From positions 2,604,001 through 2,668,000 of the forward strand of contig OZ176055.1 of the NCBI GenBank assembly GCA_964247055.1: 64,000 nucleotides of DNA. Reading direction: 5' to 3'. Under the pieces are notes generated by a model. It was given only the letters and a program-made list of their open reading frames with translations, ran no database searches and was not told the DNA's origin. Numbering within the stretch: position 1 is the first letter of the stretch; each line of letters starts with the position of its first letter. Below are positions 1 to 13,102 of the stretch, in pieces. The position numbers and the translations under genes are program-made. This DNA comes from Paragordius varius. Lineage: Eukaryota; Nematomorpha.

Positions 1-121
1 TTAGAAAGTTATTAAATAGTATCTTGGGGAAACGTTTTGGCTAAATTTAAGATATGTTCCATTATTTCTATCAAAATCTTTTACCAGAAATTCCATACAT
101 TTTTATACGGATACCTTAGGC

Positions 122-127
122 TTTATT
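122..127 (-). terminator. zfh1 poly-A signal (AATAAA)
   Basis: AATAAA on the minus strand, about 85 bases past the zfh1 stop codon. Positions 1-212 otherwise hold only its presumed 3' UTR. Confidence 0.5.
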
Positions 128-212
128 TCGCAAATCAAATTAAGTTGAGATAAACAGCTTCAAACTGTAAATTTGAAATATCGTTTCGATTAGAATGGTT
201 GTAATATTCGGT

Positions 213-3200
213 TTAAGCGACACCTATGTCTAAACCTCCATTTTTTTCGCAAATTAAGTTAGACGCTTGAGATAAACAACTTTGACTTTCAAACGGTAAA
301 TTTGAAGGATCATTTCCATGATTACCATTAATCGTATTATCAATAAAATTTAAACTTTTGGTTGAAACTAAATCAGGTGTTTTTGGTGATGATAATGATT
401 TGTTATTATTTGATGTGTAAGGTTTACAATAATTATATCTGTGATTCATGTGTTGACTGTAGGAACCGGAATGAGAGAATCGTTTATGGCATTTACCGCA
501 CTGGTAAGGTTTTTCCCCACTATGTAACCTGTGATGTTCCGTCAGGTGATGTTTGTGTTTAAAGGCTTTGTAACAAATTTGACAAACATATGGACGTGTA
601 CCTAAGCATTACAATTATAAATTTATAAAATAGCCCATTAGTTTTAACGTGGGCATATGATGGGAAAAAATATCAATAATTTGGACTATATTTAACAAAC
701 CAATGGGTTTGTATCTACAGTACTGTTACCATTTTTGTGGGGAAAATATAAGTTACCAAGATTTTTCTAACGTAAAAAAGTCACCCCATAAAGATTTTTA
801 AGTTTAGATCACACTTACATCAATAAAAATTTTACTTCCTACGCTAGTATTTTACTAAGCTAAATCAATCAGAGTGTTTCCTTTTTTATTGTCAAACTAA
901 TTCTTACTCTTTGGTTAATTTTACACAGGACTCTAAAAAATTGTCACACTTCAATAAAAAAAGTACCAGAATGTTCGTATTTGTGTCTTGCCAAAGAACT
1001 TTGTTTGCTAAAAGTTTTATCACATTGATCACATGAATACCAAAGCGTTGTGCTGGTCGGAGGCGATGTTGAGGAACCCATTTGTGGTTGCTCCATCTCT
1101 TCAATACAACCATTCGTGGTAGCTTTTTGTCCATGTAAAAACGAAAAGTCAAATGAAAAATTTGATAAATTATTATTATTATGTACATTTTTATCATTAA
1201 CATTTGCCATTTTATGATCAACGAAATTGGTTATTCCATTGTGCGTACCAGCAACACTTTTGAAATATCGTTTTTTGGGTGACAAACCCGACACATAGCG
1301 TTTAAAAGGAGACGGTTTTGATAGATGATGAGAAGCAGTTGTTGCTATATGATTGGTTGTAATTTTTGACTGCAAACTTAAATCATTGTTAATCGATGTT
1401 GAACTGGTGGTATTTATTCTTTTACCATTGGTTTCATGAGGACTTGAGTTTGTGTCATAAAGACGTCTCTTTATTGTTTTAAGTTGAGTCTTTGAATCTT
1501 TATAGTCTTGTGTCATTGAATTAATTTCTTCCGCATTTTCCAACCCTTTTCGATTTTGTCCTGCAATATGTTGCTGCAACAAATATTCTAATCCATTTAG
1601 CTGGGGAGTAGGGTTAAAAAGCATTTCACTCACATTTGGTTGGCTACTTTTGTTATTAATATTTTGCTGTTGTTGATTATGCTTATGGCCTAATCGTTGA
1701 AGTAAGAATTGATAAAATTCCGTTTGGAAAGTTTGAGCATCAAATGTGTTTAAATTTTTGCCATTATCACTATTTTCTCCTACCCGGCCATCTTCGGGTG
1801 ATGAGAGGCCCTGGCTTGAAGAGTTTGTTGAGGGTTCAGGCGTACGTTCCCATTGACTAATTAGCCTTGAAATATGTTGCCCACAATCCATTTTTTGATC
1901 GTTATTCATAACTGTTTGATTATTATTAGTGTTATCTGATGCGGGGAAGGATTCATGATTAATAGAATGCCTATTTGGCTTCAATGGAAATTTATTGCTT
2001 GATTTGGACGGTTTCTCCTAGACAAAAATCACAAATATATAAATTGTTGAAAATTTTAACTTATGATTATTTCATAAATTTTTAGAATTTTTTGACTTTT
2101 AAAATTTTGTTAAATATATTAACTGGATATTTTAAGTTACCTAAATGTTTAATCGCAAAATTTAACTTAACATTATAACCTGAAAAAGTAATTTTTAAAC
2201 AAATTTAACTAAATAAATTTTTTCCATAATAAACATTATAGCACAATTTTAATGATAAAAGATTTTTAATAAATTATATTCACATACTTATTTTAATGAA
2301 CCCATTAATGTTGTGTAAATACCTTTCTCGTTTTGAGTGACAAGTCTAAAGGTGTATTATTGGCAGGTAGTAAGTCATTGTTTGTTGCGACAAAATTTTT
2401 ATTGCTCATGGTATTCGCCATCTCATTCCTTGGGGCACTTGCACAATTTTCGTCAGTGCCTTGAAAAATTAAGGAATCATTTGACTTTATTTGTTTTTGC
2501 TGTTGAATAAATTGATTATGAGAGATAGCGCAATGCTGATATCGTTTATAAAGTTCCATTAGTTGACAAAATGTTTCCAATTGCTTGGTTTCGTTAGACT
2601 TTTTTACCACGTCATTATTAGCTGGCATATTGTACGTATCTGGGCTAAATGTTGTTGTACGAGGTCTATCATTCTGTTCTACGCTACCTTTTTCAGAGTT
2701 GTTTAGAAGAATTTTACTTGAGGTCGGTGAGTTAGGCTCATTGTCATAGGTGTTGGGAGTTGGTATTTCATTTCTCGATGGCTCTTTCAAATTATTACCA
2801 TTTATTTTTGATTTTTCCATATTTTGTTCCAATAAAGTTCGCCGTTCGACGTGACATTGGTATAAAAAACAATAAAATCTCCACCATTGAGTCAGGAGGG
2901 GTGAAGGGGGCGCAAAATTTGGCGCGGTCATTGTTTCGTAAGATGGTTGCTCTTGATTTTTTGCCGAGGGTTGTGTTTCCATTACAGAGGTACTTACAAA
3001 ACTATTTTTGCTACTATTTGAAAGATCATTTGTATTGGCATTTGGTTTTGTTAAAAGGGATAAAATAGGAGATGTATTACACTGAAAATAAGGGCGGTTC
3101 GGCGTTAAACCTTTTAGTATCAATATGAAAAAATTTAATATGAAATTATAATTTTGTAAAACATTTTTGTTCGTAATGTGGTATGCAATATGCTAAATTA

Positions 3201-6200
3201 TACGGCACCCTATTTAAAATTTATGTCAATTCAAACGCGTTTTAAACTAAAATTATATAACATTATGCTTCACTATCAGCTTTAATAAATAATAAACTAT
3301 TTTAACCTTATAAAACTATATAATATTGTTATATGCGTTATAGTAAGTGTAATAAAAATATACAATATATATTTAAAGAATCCAATTTTTGGAAAAATGA
3401 ATATACATGTATGTGAGAGCCCAAACTAAAATCAATAATTTGAAATTAGTTATATAGCTATTTATTCCCCTTGCTAAAATGACAATGTCGATCAATGAAT
3501 AAATACAATATACACATTTATTGTATAGTCCTTAAAAATGTTAAATATTTTGTTATCATTCTAAAGATACTACATTAGAGATGAAATAAGGTAAAGGGGA
3601 GAGATAGATAAATAATGGGTGACAGACAGACTTTCCACACAAAATGAATTCTTAAGGATAAAAAAAGCAATAAAATGGGGGATTTTTTCCGTTCTTTTAT
3701 TGAAAAGAAATGTAAAAAATCTATGATGATAGACAGATTATATACTTTAAAGATCTATTTAAGGTAATTTTACCCCTCTCTATCTAAGAATTTTAATTCT
3801 ATTTCTTCTCTTATATATGTAAATATGTACACAGGGGTGCACACACAAAAAAATGATAATCAAAATTCAAGTGCTGCTTCTATATGTAGTATAAAAATAT
3901 CTTAAAACCCAATAAATATGAAATGAGGCATGGATTATAACGCGCGCGCGACGACCTTTTAATTAAATATGTAAGTAGAGAAATAGATTTTATTACGCTG
4001 GAAAATCACAAATTCCTATAAAATTAAACAATATATTATTTTAGGTAATCACACATAATCATTGTGAATTTTAATGGTTGCTTATTCCATAGTAGGGCAA
4101 TTCGCAACACAGTAGATGAAAAAAACAACAAAATGTTGAATAAACGTGTACCCTTTCTTTTTTCATACACTCCTGTGTCGCAAATTGCCCAACTATGTGA
4201 AATATACAACCATTAAAATTTATACTGTAAGTTACACTGCCAAATTAAATACTCATCAAAAAAAATTGTTTTAATAAATACATAATCAACAATTCGGTGA
4301 TTTAGTGTAAAAATAATGAATAAATCCGATAAAAATTAGTCAATTAAACAATGGTATGGGTAGATTAGCGACAAACAATGCAGTTATAACCGTGAATGTG
4401 GCGCTTATAAAAATTCATTTGAACAGATGTTTTCGCATGATATAACGTTTAACTTATTAACATGCCTATGCATAGTGAATACATATAAATTTATGGATTT
4501 CGGAAAAGCTTATAACCAAAAGATTCGTTTCAATTGCCTTTTTAAGATATTAAGTCTTTAAGAATTATTTATTGCACATAGTGTACTATTTGGTTCGAAA
4601 ATTCATGTTTAAAATTGATTATTGCTGATATTAAATATGTAATAAATTGTTTTCTTCTGAAATATATTTTGTAATTAATGTCTCTAATAACCAAAAAATT
4701 TGAATACCCTCATCATGTTGAAGAAACAAATCAAAAATAGATTCTATGTCAGTGGCCAAATTATTATTAAAATTATAGTTGGTATTAATTGGTTGGTAGT
4801 TATTATATTTTTATATCTGAATCATTAAAGGAATGTCTAACACGGGGGTAGCGGGCGGCATGAGGTTCATGAAAATTAAAAAATATGAATTACGAAATTA
4901 TATAATTTGTTAAACTAATTAAGATCTAAAAAAAAATTGCAAACTTTGTCAACAAATTAGCAAAAATTGGAAAATAAATGGTAATTATAAGATCGTAAAT
5001 TATTTAAAAAATATCATTTTGAGTTGAAAATGCGACCGCGACCCTATTAGTGTTAGGCAACCGCCTAATTTAGAATATCAATTTCCTGTCCGTCAAAATT
5101 ATAAAAACAAGATGTTTTATAACGACATAGGGATGTCGGAAATTAATTTTGCATAACAACAAAGAAGGATCTAAATTTTTAGGTTAACTAAACATCATAT
5201 TTTAACCATTAACCATTAATTTCATATTTTAATGACAATACAAAGAATAAATATACAATATTTAACATTAAATTTTGATAGAATGAATTTAGAGTTATAG
5301 TTAATACTCAATTTGTGCAAAAATGGATTATAAAAATAATAGTATCTATATGCATAGGAATTAGTGAAACACGAAATTAATATCGATTTTTCCCTGAGGT
5401 GTACATAACTATTTAATATATTTTATCATTGAAATTTATATATAAAATTGAAGCGAAACCTTTTTACCATAATTGGAGATTGCAACTAGAAAGAGTATTA
5501 TTAAACCTTTCAATAAGTCAAAGTGACAATTCAATAACGAACGATTCCCAAAAATTATCCGTTAATCTCAAGTTGAAAAACAAAAAAAATTATAGCAATG
5601 TTAATTAATCAACAAATTTCAAACTTTGTAAAATATATTTTATACCTACAAAAATAATAAGTTTTATAAATAAAAAATAAAAATACCTTTGAAAATTAGA
5701 GAATGAGTTTTTACACTTGAGTTTTGGGTAAATTGGTATGGGGAACCGTTTTCATTCCGTATTAATTTATCTGATTGCACAAATGATTTGGAAAAGTTTA
5801 GGCTTGCATCAACTGTCTTAGAATTTCCCATCTCCGCACTTTGTTTTCCATTTTTACAGTGTTCAGATTGTGGGGATGTAACTTTTTCATATGTATTATC
5901 GTTCAATTGTTGCAACATGGAATTTCGGCCATTTTGATTTTCATCGTCTGTGACAAACATGGTAGTCGTAGTCGTCTGCTGTTGCTGCTGCTGCTTTTGT
6001 TGCAAGGATTGCACTTTAAGTATACATTTTTTGCTCGTCATGTGACTACTGTAAGAACCGGAATGTGAAAATTTTTTGTGACAAATATTGCATTCAAACG
6101 GTTTTTCACCCGAATGGATTCGCAGGTGTTCCTTTATATGTAACATACAATTAAGTTATATATTTTTTTAGATCCTACAATCACTATCCTTAACCCAAAA

Positions 6201-9200
6201 TTATAATGAAGCATGTTAATTGATACAAAACTAACGTTTCTAATATATGTGACAAATTAGTCCAAAATATAATTATGCATGTATTATTTTAAGCATAATT
6301 ACGCCAAAAAACGCAGTAATGCATATGTTTTTAATTAGACGCGCGTGTCCCGTACGTGCTTTAATGGTGCCTAATTATCTACCTGCCCACACCTTTCAAA
6401 CTATTAAATGATAATTATCAAATTATGTAATAACAAGTCAGTTTTAGTTATTATGATATGCATCATTGCATCTTCACTATCATTATTTATAAATTAAGGT
6501 CTATAATGATAAATTATTAAGATCCCTTGATATTTCTATTTATATAGCATAATGTAACGATTAATCACCAGAGTAAATATGATTGGTTATTTAAAAGCAC
6601 AGAGTATATATATTTATATATGCACAATATAAAGGTAATCCCATAAGACTCTTTCCATATAGTCTATATGTTATTTAAATTTTGGATGTCATATTAACAT
6701 ATACGACAATAAACAACATTAGGAAAAGTAGGAGCGTGGTCAAATTCATATTAATTTATGCTAAATATATATCAACCACGTTTATACATAAAAATATATA
6801 TTTTATTGCAAAATAAACAGCCATTAACGCCAAGTGGTATAAAAGGACATAATTTAAACTATTTAACAAAATAGATAAAACACGCGCATATACAGTATAG
6901 TAATTAAAACATCCCCTACTGTGAGCCATTTTAGTTGCGATAAATGATTGTGTTACGCTTTTTAAGCATTTCTAATGCTTTTACAGGCGGTTTTTATTTG
7001 TGAAGGAAAGATATATATCATTAAATTGTTTAAGTTAAATCAATATATTAACGATCTTATGGTTTATGATATACATTTAGTACATTCCAATTGTATCGAG
7101 ATACCTTCCGATCATAATTTTACTATATAATAAAAAAAATATTTTTTACACTTGGTGATAAGTTTTCAACTATAACGTTAAGCCCGATAATATAAATAAA
7201 TATGCCAAATATGATTCATTTTCAAATAAAATAAAAGCTAAAATAGATATAAGTCAACCTTTAAATGGTGCTTAAATTTGAATGCTTTGTCACATTGATT
7301 ACATTGAAATCGTCTGAGCAGCGCATTTTCCGTATGACTAATCATGTGCCTTTGCAGACGATATATGTTGGCAAACACCTTCCCACATACCTTTATTAAG
7401 TAAAAATAGCAAATTTTTAGATATGATGTAAAAATAGATGTTTTCATTTATATTTTTAACTTTGGATGCATTTTTAGATCATTTCAAATTTATTAGCGTG
7501 ATATATATTTATAACCTGACAGGTTTGTTGCATAGGGGAGTGCATGAGCAAATGCTTTTCCAATTGGTTCTTGGAACCGAAATATTTGTTACAGCGCGGA
7601 CAAAAATTATGAAAGGGTGTCGTATTATTAACTCTATACAATGAATTTGTAACATGGTTTGTCGAATTGAAGTTTTGGTTATTTGGGTCCCCATTATCAC
7701 GAATACTCTTCAACTCATCATTTTCATTGGAATTACCTACTAAAAATATAATTAAATAAAAGAACCCAAAAAATATATATTATATATATTTATAATATAT
7801 ATCTATTTAATTTTTTATGCATGTACCTGTCAATCAAGGTAAAAAGAATATTATCACAATATTTTACAGGTATACATTGTAAATGTTATAAAACTGTCAT
7901 TCAAACATTTATTACAAAACTTATCTTTCTAAAAGTACCTTCCCATCTAAACAAAACAATTAAAAAAAATTATAAATATATTTTTATCCTTGAAGGAATT
8001 TTTAGCAGTTAATGTAAACTATTTTTTACCTATGACTGGTAAGGAATGCTATAATTTAGCAATGTGCAATCAGGTTTTATCTGTTTTTTGCATCTTTTAT
8101 GCGTGCGTATTCAACAAAAAAATAATTGTAGGAGAATTCATTTTTAATTTGATTAAATGTATAAAAAGAGGATTAAAACTAAATAATTTTGTTTCGAGTG
8201 GTGAGCCAAAGAAGAGCGGATAAAAGAGATTATAAACTAAAAAAAGGTTGTTGGTAAAAAGTCTCGTTTTTGTAGTGTGGTCCAATTATCCAAAAATGGT
8301 CCTATTTCAAAACAAATAAAACTATTGTTTTTGAAGCTTAATTACTTACCATTTCTCTCGTTCTCTAAATGCTTTAATTTGTTGGAAAACAGGCAGGCAT
8401 CAAATTTAATTGGATATCAAAGGTTTTTTGTTACTACCTACTCAAAGCTACCAATATATAAATAAGGAAATTTCAATTCAATCCATATATATATTATATG
8501 TAAGTCTCTAATAGGGGAAATCAAGTAGACATTATGAAAAAACGCAAACGAAATTTTGTCATACAAAAAAACAGCTTTGAGGTTAAACATTGTTATGAAA
8601 AAAACCGTGTGTTGGCTAGATAAATGATAATTTAATTACATTACCGTCATTTCATTTTAGTAAGTTGAAATTTTTTTTCACAACAAACAGTATAATTCGT
8701 TAGTCACGCAAAACTAAAATCCTTATTTTGTCTTCCCTACATAGTGGTTAAAAAATAGGAGGTGTAGGCAAAAAAGTGTATTTTAAATTTTCTATTTAAC
8801 ACAAGTTTTAATTTTTGCGTGTTAAATTCGCATGGAAAAAAGGGGTCAAGTCAAACCATTAAAAAAAGTCATTAAAATTGTTTGAGTTTTCCTTTAGTGA
8901 GTTTTATAATGCAAATACCAGGTTAAATCCCTATTTAAAAATTTTTTAGTGCAAAAGCACATACGTATCCCGACTACATAAAAGGGATGGTTGGTTCTTT
9001 TTTATTTTAAGTAGGTGAGTATGGCAATAGGGAAAGGGATTAATGGGTTGCATGTCGGACTATAAAAAAATTTCCCCTTCATTTGAGATAAATTTTATAG
9101 AAGGTAGAGGTGTGTATACTTGGGAGGTTAATTGTTTTGTGTGTGTGTGATTCTCAACATTTTTATCGCAAAAATAATAGAAATTTGCAATTTAAATAAA

Positions 9201-10497
9201 AAAACCTTCAAAATTTTGGCAATAATTTGTGCAATGTTTTACAAAAAAAACAAAAAAAGTTATTTTTTTTATAAACGGTAAAAGATAGGTTAATTTTCAT
9301 TGCCATCTTTTGTCCATATCATCAGGCATTAGAAAATATCACATGTTTTTAACGTTAATTTTAACATTATTAATTATGTTAAACTTTTAACCACACAAGA
9401 TTCAAGGAGATCTTTACGCAAATAAATTTTTAGTTTCCAAAATGACTCACTGTTGATAAAATAATTTAACTTTTAAAATTTATATTCATGATGCAAAATT
9501 TTAAATCCATCCATCCGTTTAAACAAAGTTTCGTTAAAAAATGTATAAATAATAATGTACTCTACTGTTTACACCGCGAAATGAAATACATAACTGCGAC
9601 GACCTTGATTTATTTGTTTGTTATTTGTATGTTACTAAATAACCGATATTTTTATCTCAACAAAGTTAAAAAAAAAGTTTATGTGCATAGTAGTCAGATT
9701 TAAAGTATAAATCGGAAAAAATCATCTTTTTGTTGGCCTTTCTCACACGTAAAATATGTGTGTGTTTTTTCCGAGTGAACTTGATTTAAAAAAAAAGTTT
9801 AACAAACAAATATTGTAGTTTAAACTGTTGTAACTTTTATTTCAACATAAAATATGCATGTCATTAATTTAATTTATTTTCTGATTATCGGTGTTAGGGA
9901 AAGACGCAACAAGCAGCAAGAAAAAAATTAATAATTTAAAGTTGTTGCTCGAAAGTATAAGGTTACAAAAACAACAAAACTTGCAATAATACCAAGACAT
10001 CTTTTATCGATTTTAGAGGAAAGATAGATTAGTATGTGACATTTAGTTAGTAAAGATACATATCGGTGTGCCAAAACTTTTTCTACCTTATGTTGTTATA
10101 AATATTGAAAAATAAAAATATACTAAATTTAATAAATATATATATATATATATATATCATACAAAATGTAACCTTGATTTGTATTTTTGATATTGAATGG
10201 AAATGTCATTTTTCCAGGTAGGTCAGGTGAATGGCAGGTAGAATTTTGAATATTGAATTTACTTTCACACAAGTCATTATTGTTTTTATTATCATTATGA
10301 TTTGAACAGGATGAACTCTTTAAACTTTGTAGGAATTGGGCTATAACCAGTTCTTTTTCCATTTTATCCTTAGATGTGGCTTTAACTAATGTCTGAGTTG
10401 TACTTTCCTTTGAATTTTTACAATCGCTGGGGTCATTCGAATGAATTTGAGGATTTAGATCTGCGACAAATTGTAGGGTGGATGATGTAACCGACAT
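213..10497 (-). CDS. zfh1: Zfh1/ZEB-family zinc-finger transcriptional repressor, 7 exons
   Basis: Coding exons (minus strand, 5' to 3'): 10497-10173, 7739-7516, 7390-7259, 6131-5687, 3110-2323, 2017-967, 601-213. All introns are GT...AG, phases join throughout, and the sum is 1,118 codons including the stop. Fingers: ZF1 about residues 155-175 (CPRCNKYF), ZF2 182-202 ([17 protein letters not shown]), ZF3 213-233 ([17 protein letters not shown]) and ZF4 241-263 (C2[17 protein letters not shown]) near the N-terminus. ZF5 967-987, ZF6 995-1015 and ZF7 1023-1047 ([14 protein letters not shown]) are near the C-terminus. PLDLSLK at about 629-635 is a CtBP co-repressor motif. This split finger layout, the finger sequences and the length (ZEB1 and Zfh1 are about 1,050-1,120 residues) define the family, which represses through CACCT/CAGGTA boxes in the nucleus. 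The linkers are Asn/Ser/Gln-rich. No homeodomain is visible. The start is the ATG at 10497, the first ATG in the frame; upstream untranslated exons are not excluded. Confidence 0.93.
4066..4221. repeat. Foldback element, about 60-bp imperfect arms
   Basis: The left arm (4066-4123) and the reverse complement of the right arm (4160-4221) share the blocks ATTTTAATGGTTG, GGGCAATT and CGCRACACAG in the same order. The loop is about 36 bases. It lies inside zfh1 intron 4. It could be a tiny MITE or a transcribed hairpin; the sequence alone does not decide. Confidence 0.6.
4830..5085. mobile_element. hAT-like MITE
   Basis: One end reads TGTCTAACACGGGGG followed by AGCGGGCGGCA. The other end, reversed, reads TGCCTAACACTAATAGGG followed by TCGCGGTCGCA. 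This GTSTAACAC...GCGGGC type of terminus recurs in the CBS-intron MITEs at 34224 and 35537. The ends are only approximate because no clean target duplication was found. Confidence 0.5.
6132..7258 (-). other. zfh1 intron 3, no further gene
   Basis: AT-rich intron sequence. Near 6380-6397 a TACCTG and a CACCT box lie close together, matching the sites bound by the ZEB family. Nothing else was recognised. Confidence 0.5.
7740..10172 (-). other. zfh1 intron 1 (2.4 kb)
   Basis: Long AT-rich first intron with scattered poly-A and poly-T runs, a TACCTG box near 7825-7830 and a short (TA)n run at 10136-10157 just inside the exon 1 donor. No coding exon or known repeat was recognised. Confidence 0.5.
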
Positions 10498-13028
10498 TTT
10501 ATAAAGGTTAATGTATAAAAAAGTCAATGGCTTAATTAATACATGTTTGGAATTATTTGACGAAAAATCAAAATGTAATTAGTGAAATATAATTTAATAT
10601 GATAAAATGGACTAGACTATTTTATTCATCTGTGTATATTTCTAAAATGAAAGTTCGAATCATTACGGTATCATTTACATTGTAAGGTGGATGGATAGAT
10701 AGTTAAAAGTAATAGTTAAATATCCATTTTCTGGTAAAATAAAAGATCAGATTTCAACGGTTATGTAGCAGTTAACTGGCCTAGGCTGATTTCGATTATT
10801 TTTTGTTAAATGGTTTTCAAATATGAACTTTCTATAAAAATTTTAATTGTGTAATCAACTGATGAAAGAAGGTAGGTATAACTTTTTATACATTTCATTT
10901 AAGGAAAATGTACAAAAAAAGTATATTTAAAAAACGTGGAGAAAAAAATGAAAAATGAATTTTGATGTTTGCTTGGTTGTTGGATTTCGTAGAAAAAATT
11001 ATTTATTAATGTATTAACTATTAAGCTTTTTAGTGAAAAATTTATACATAATAATTTAATATGTAATATAGATAGGTATTATAGAGAGAGGAGAGGTATG
11101 CAAAAAAATGAAATTGTTAAATTTATTGAGAACAATACATTCCAAAACCTGGTGTTGTTGTGTGCTTTTGGTTTGTATGCGAAATTGTGTGTTTTCGTTT
11201 AAGAATTTTTGTAAAATTGGTAAATTAAAAATGTTTAACGAGGATAAAAAAATGATTTGGTTCAAATGAAATATTCCATTCTTTCAAATTTTTTCTAAAA
11301 AAATGTTTAACCCAGGTAGATGTCGCGCAAAATGATATTATTGACTACATACAATGTGTATATGCATCGAAAATATATATTTGAAAATGAAACAAAAGTG
11401 TTAAAAATAAAATACGATAGATAAATCTTATTGTATTATTATTGGTTTTATTAAATGCCATTATTAAATATTGAGATGTCAAAATAATTGCACGAAACAA
11501 AGCAATTAATACGCAAAAAATTGACGCGTTATTGAAATTTTGGTAAATATTTTAGAATTGACATAACTTCGTGTGATACGTACAATTTTTAAATTACAAT
11601 ATGTAAATTATTTAAATTCCAATAAATAAAACTATTTAAATATTTTGCAAGGTAAAAGTAGGTAGGCATGTAAAAATATTTTTTAAACCTATGCATGCAC
11701 AACAAGTAAGCACATGTGATGGAGGAAGGTTTAAGAAAATCTGTTTTAAGTAAAAAATTTATAAATAATCTATCTCTCCTGTATATTTATATAACATAAA
11801 ATTTATTATCTATTTAAACTTTTTTTACGTTTTTTTATTATATAAAACACACGTGTATACTCACTAAAATATACGTAAAAATTGTGTATCTTATGAGTAT
11901 ATATTGATAAATGTATATGTACATTGATTCAATTTAAGAAATGCAGAATATATAGAAGATGTACCTCACGGTAACTTTAGAGATGGATTACAGTTGGGAA
12001 AAACCTGGAAAGCAAAAAAGATAAATGCACACTTTGTTTTACTCCCGTATAAAAAAGATAAACGTGTGCACATGATTTGATATTGTTATGACGTCCAATT
12101 TTTATGAAATATACATGCAAGCTAATGTTACATTGGCATAGTAATCAAGAATGAAAACAGTAGTTTTTAAAATTTAATCATTTTTCACCTCTAATGCATA
12201 ACATTTTAATTCATTTCCGAAGAGGCAACTAAATACAATAAAAAAAATTTTTCAATATTGGATAATTGTCGTCGTTGTGAAATCTTCCCTAAAATATTAT
12301 TTATATATGTGTATATATATATTCATTTCATTACACATTTGGCACTTTAGATTGCATTTTAAATGGTTTATCTGTAGCAATAAAATCTATTACGTAGAAT
12401 AAAATCGATATTTAAAAATGTAGTATGCACAACAATTTATCATTATCGTTTTTAATATTTAAAAAAATGTGGATAGATTTTTAATATCAAAATATTATAT
12501 TCATATAATTTTTAAGTAATTACCTTTCATCAGAATTTTAAATGAAAATTAAAAACCTTAAGACAGTCAGATTATAGGAAAAATTTATTTATGCAAATTT
12601 AAATTTTAACCAAAAAATGATTAATGGTCTCATAGGTTGTTAAAGGTTGTGAAGTACATTTATCACCTTCAAACAATAGGCTTTGTTTGTTTTCCTTTCA
12701 AATTTTTTGAATATTGAAATGCCCTAAACTCATAAAATTTTAATTAAAATTTATGAATACAGTTGATTATGTACATATTTAACAATTTATTTTTAATTAA
12801 TAAATGAGAGTTAACAAAAAAAAGTTTGATTCTAACTGTATATCTCAAAATGTATGAGAGTTCAAATATCAAATTGTTAAACCATGTTTTTACCTTTTTT
12901 CTCTCTTAAACAAAGTTATTGATTCAAATTGTTACTTAATAACATAAAAAAGATCGATAATTTTGTTTGTTCTGTATTATGAATACAAATAACTTTTGTT
13001 CTCGCTGTAAGTGCAATTGGGAAAAAAA

Positions 13029-13102
13029 CACCTCTCACAAATATAATTTTACCTGTCAATCAAAGGTGGTTGACAGGTATTTTACTTACCTGTATTTACC
13101 TG
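13029..13102. promoter_or_regulatory. Cluster of six ZEB/Zfh1-type E2 boxes
   Basis: In 74 bases there are CACCT (13029-13033), TACCTG (13050-13055), AGGTG (13064-13068), CAGGTA (13074-13079), TACCTG (13087-13092) and TACCTG (13097-13102). The second and fourth sites sit in a perfect 9-bp inverted repeat, ACCTGTCAA / TTGACAGGT. The cluster is about 2.5 kb upstream of the zfh1 ATG. ZEB-family fingers bind CACCT/CAGGTA, so autoregulation is a reasonable inference; the function is untested. Confidence 0.45.

Larger units (their letters stand above)
3111..5686 (-). other. zfh1 intron 4, with two small inverted-repeat elements
   Basis: A 2.6-kb intron with phase-1 ends, so a cassette exon with a length divisible by three could in principle fit. 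I looked for a WF-N homeodomain helix-3 signature on the minus strand and did not see one. It contains the hairpin at 4066-4221, a hAT-like MITE at about 4830-5085, and a short alternating CG run near 3941-3950. Confidence 0.6.

Noticed and set aside
2760-3068. Plus-strand frame of 102 codons
   Set aside because: Antisense to zfh1 exon 5.
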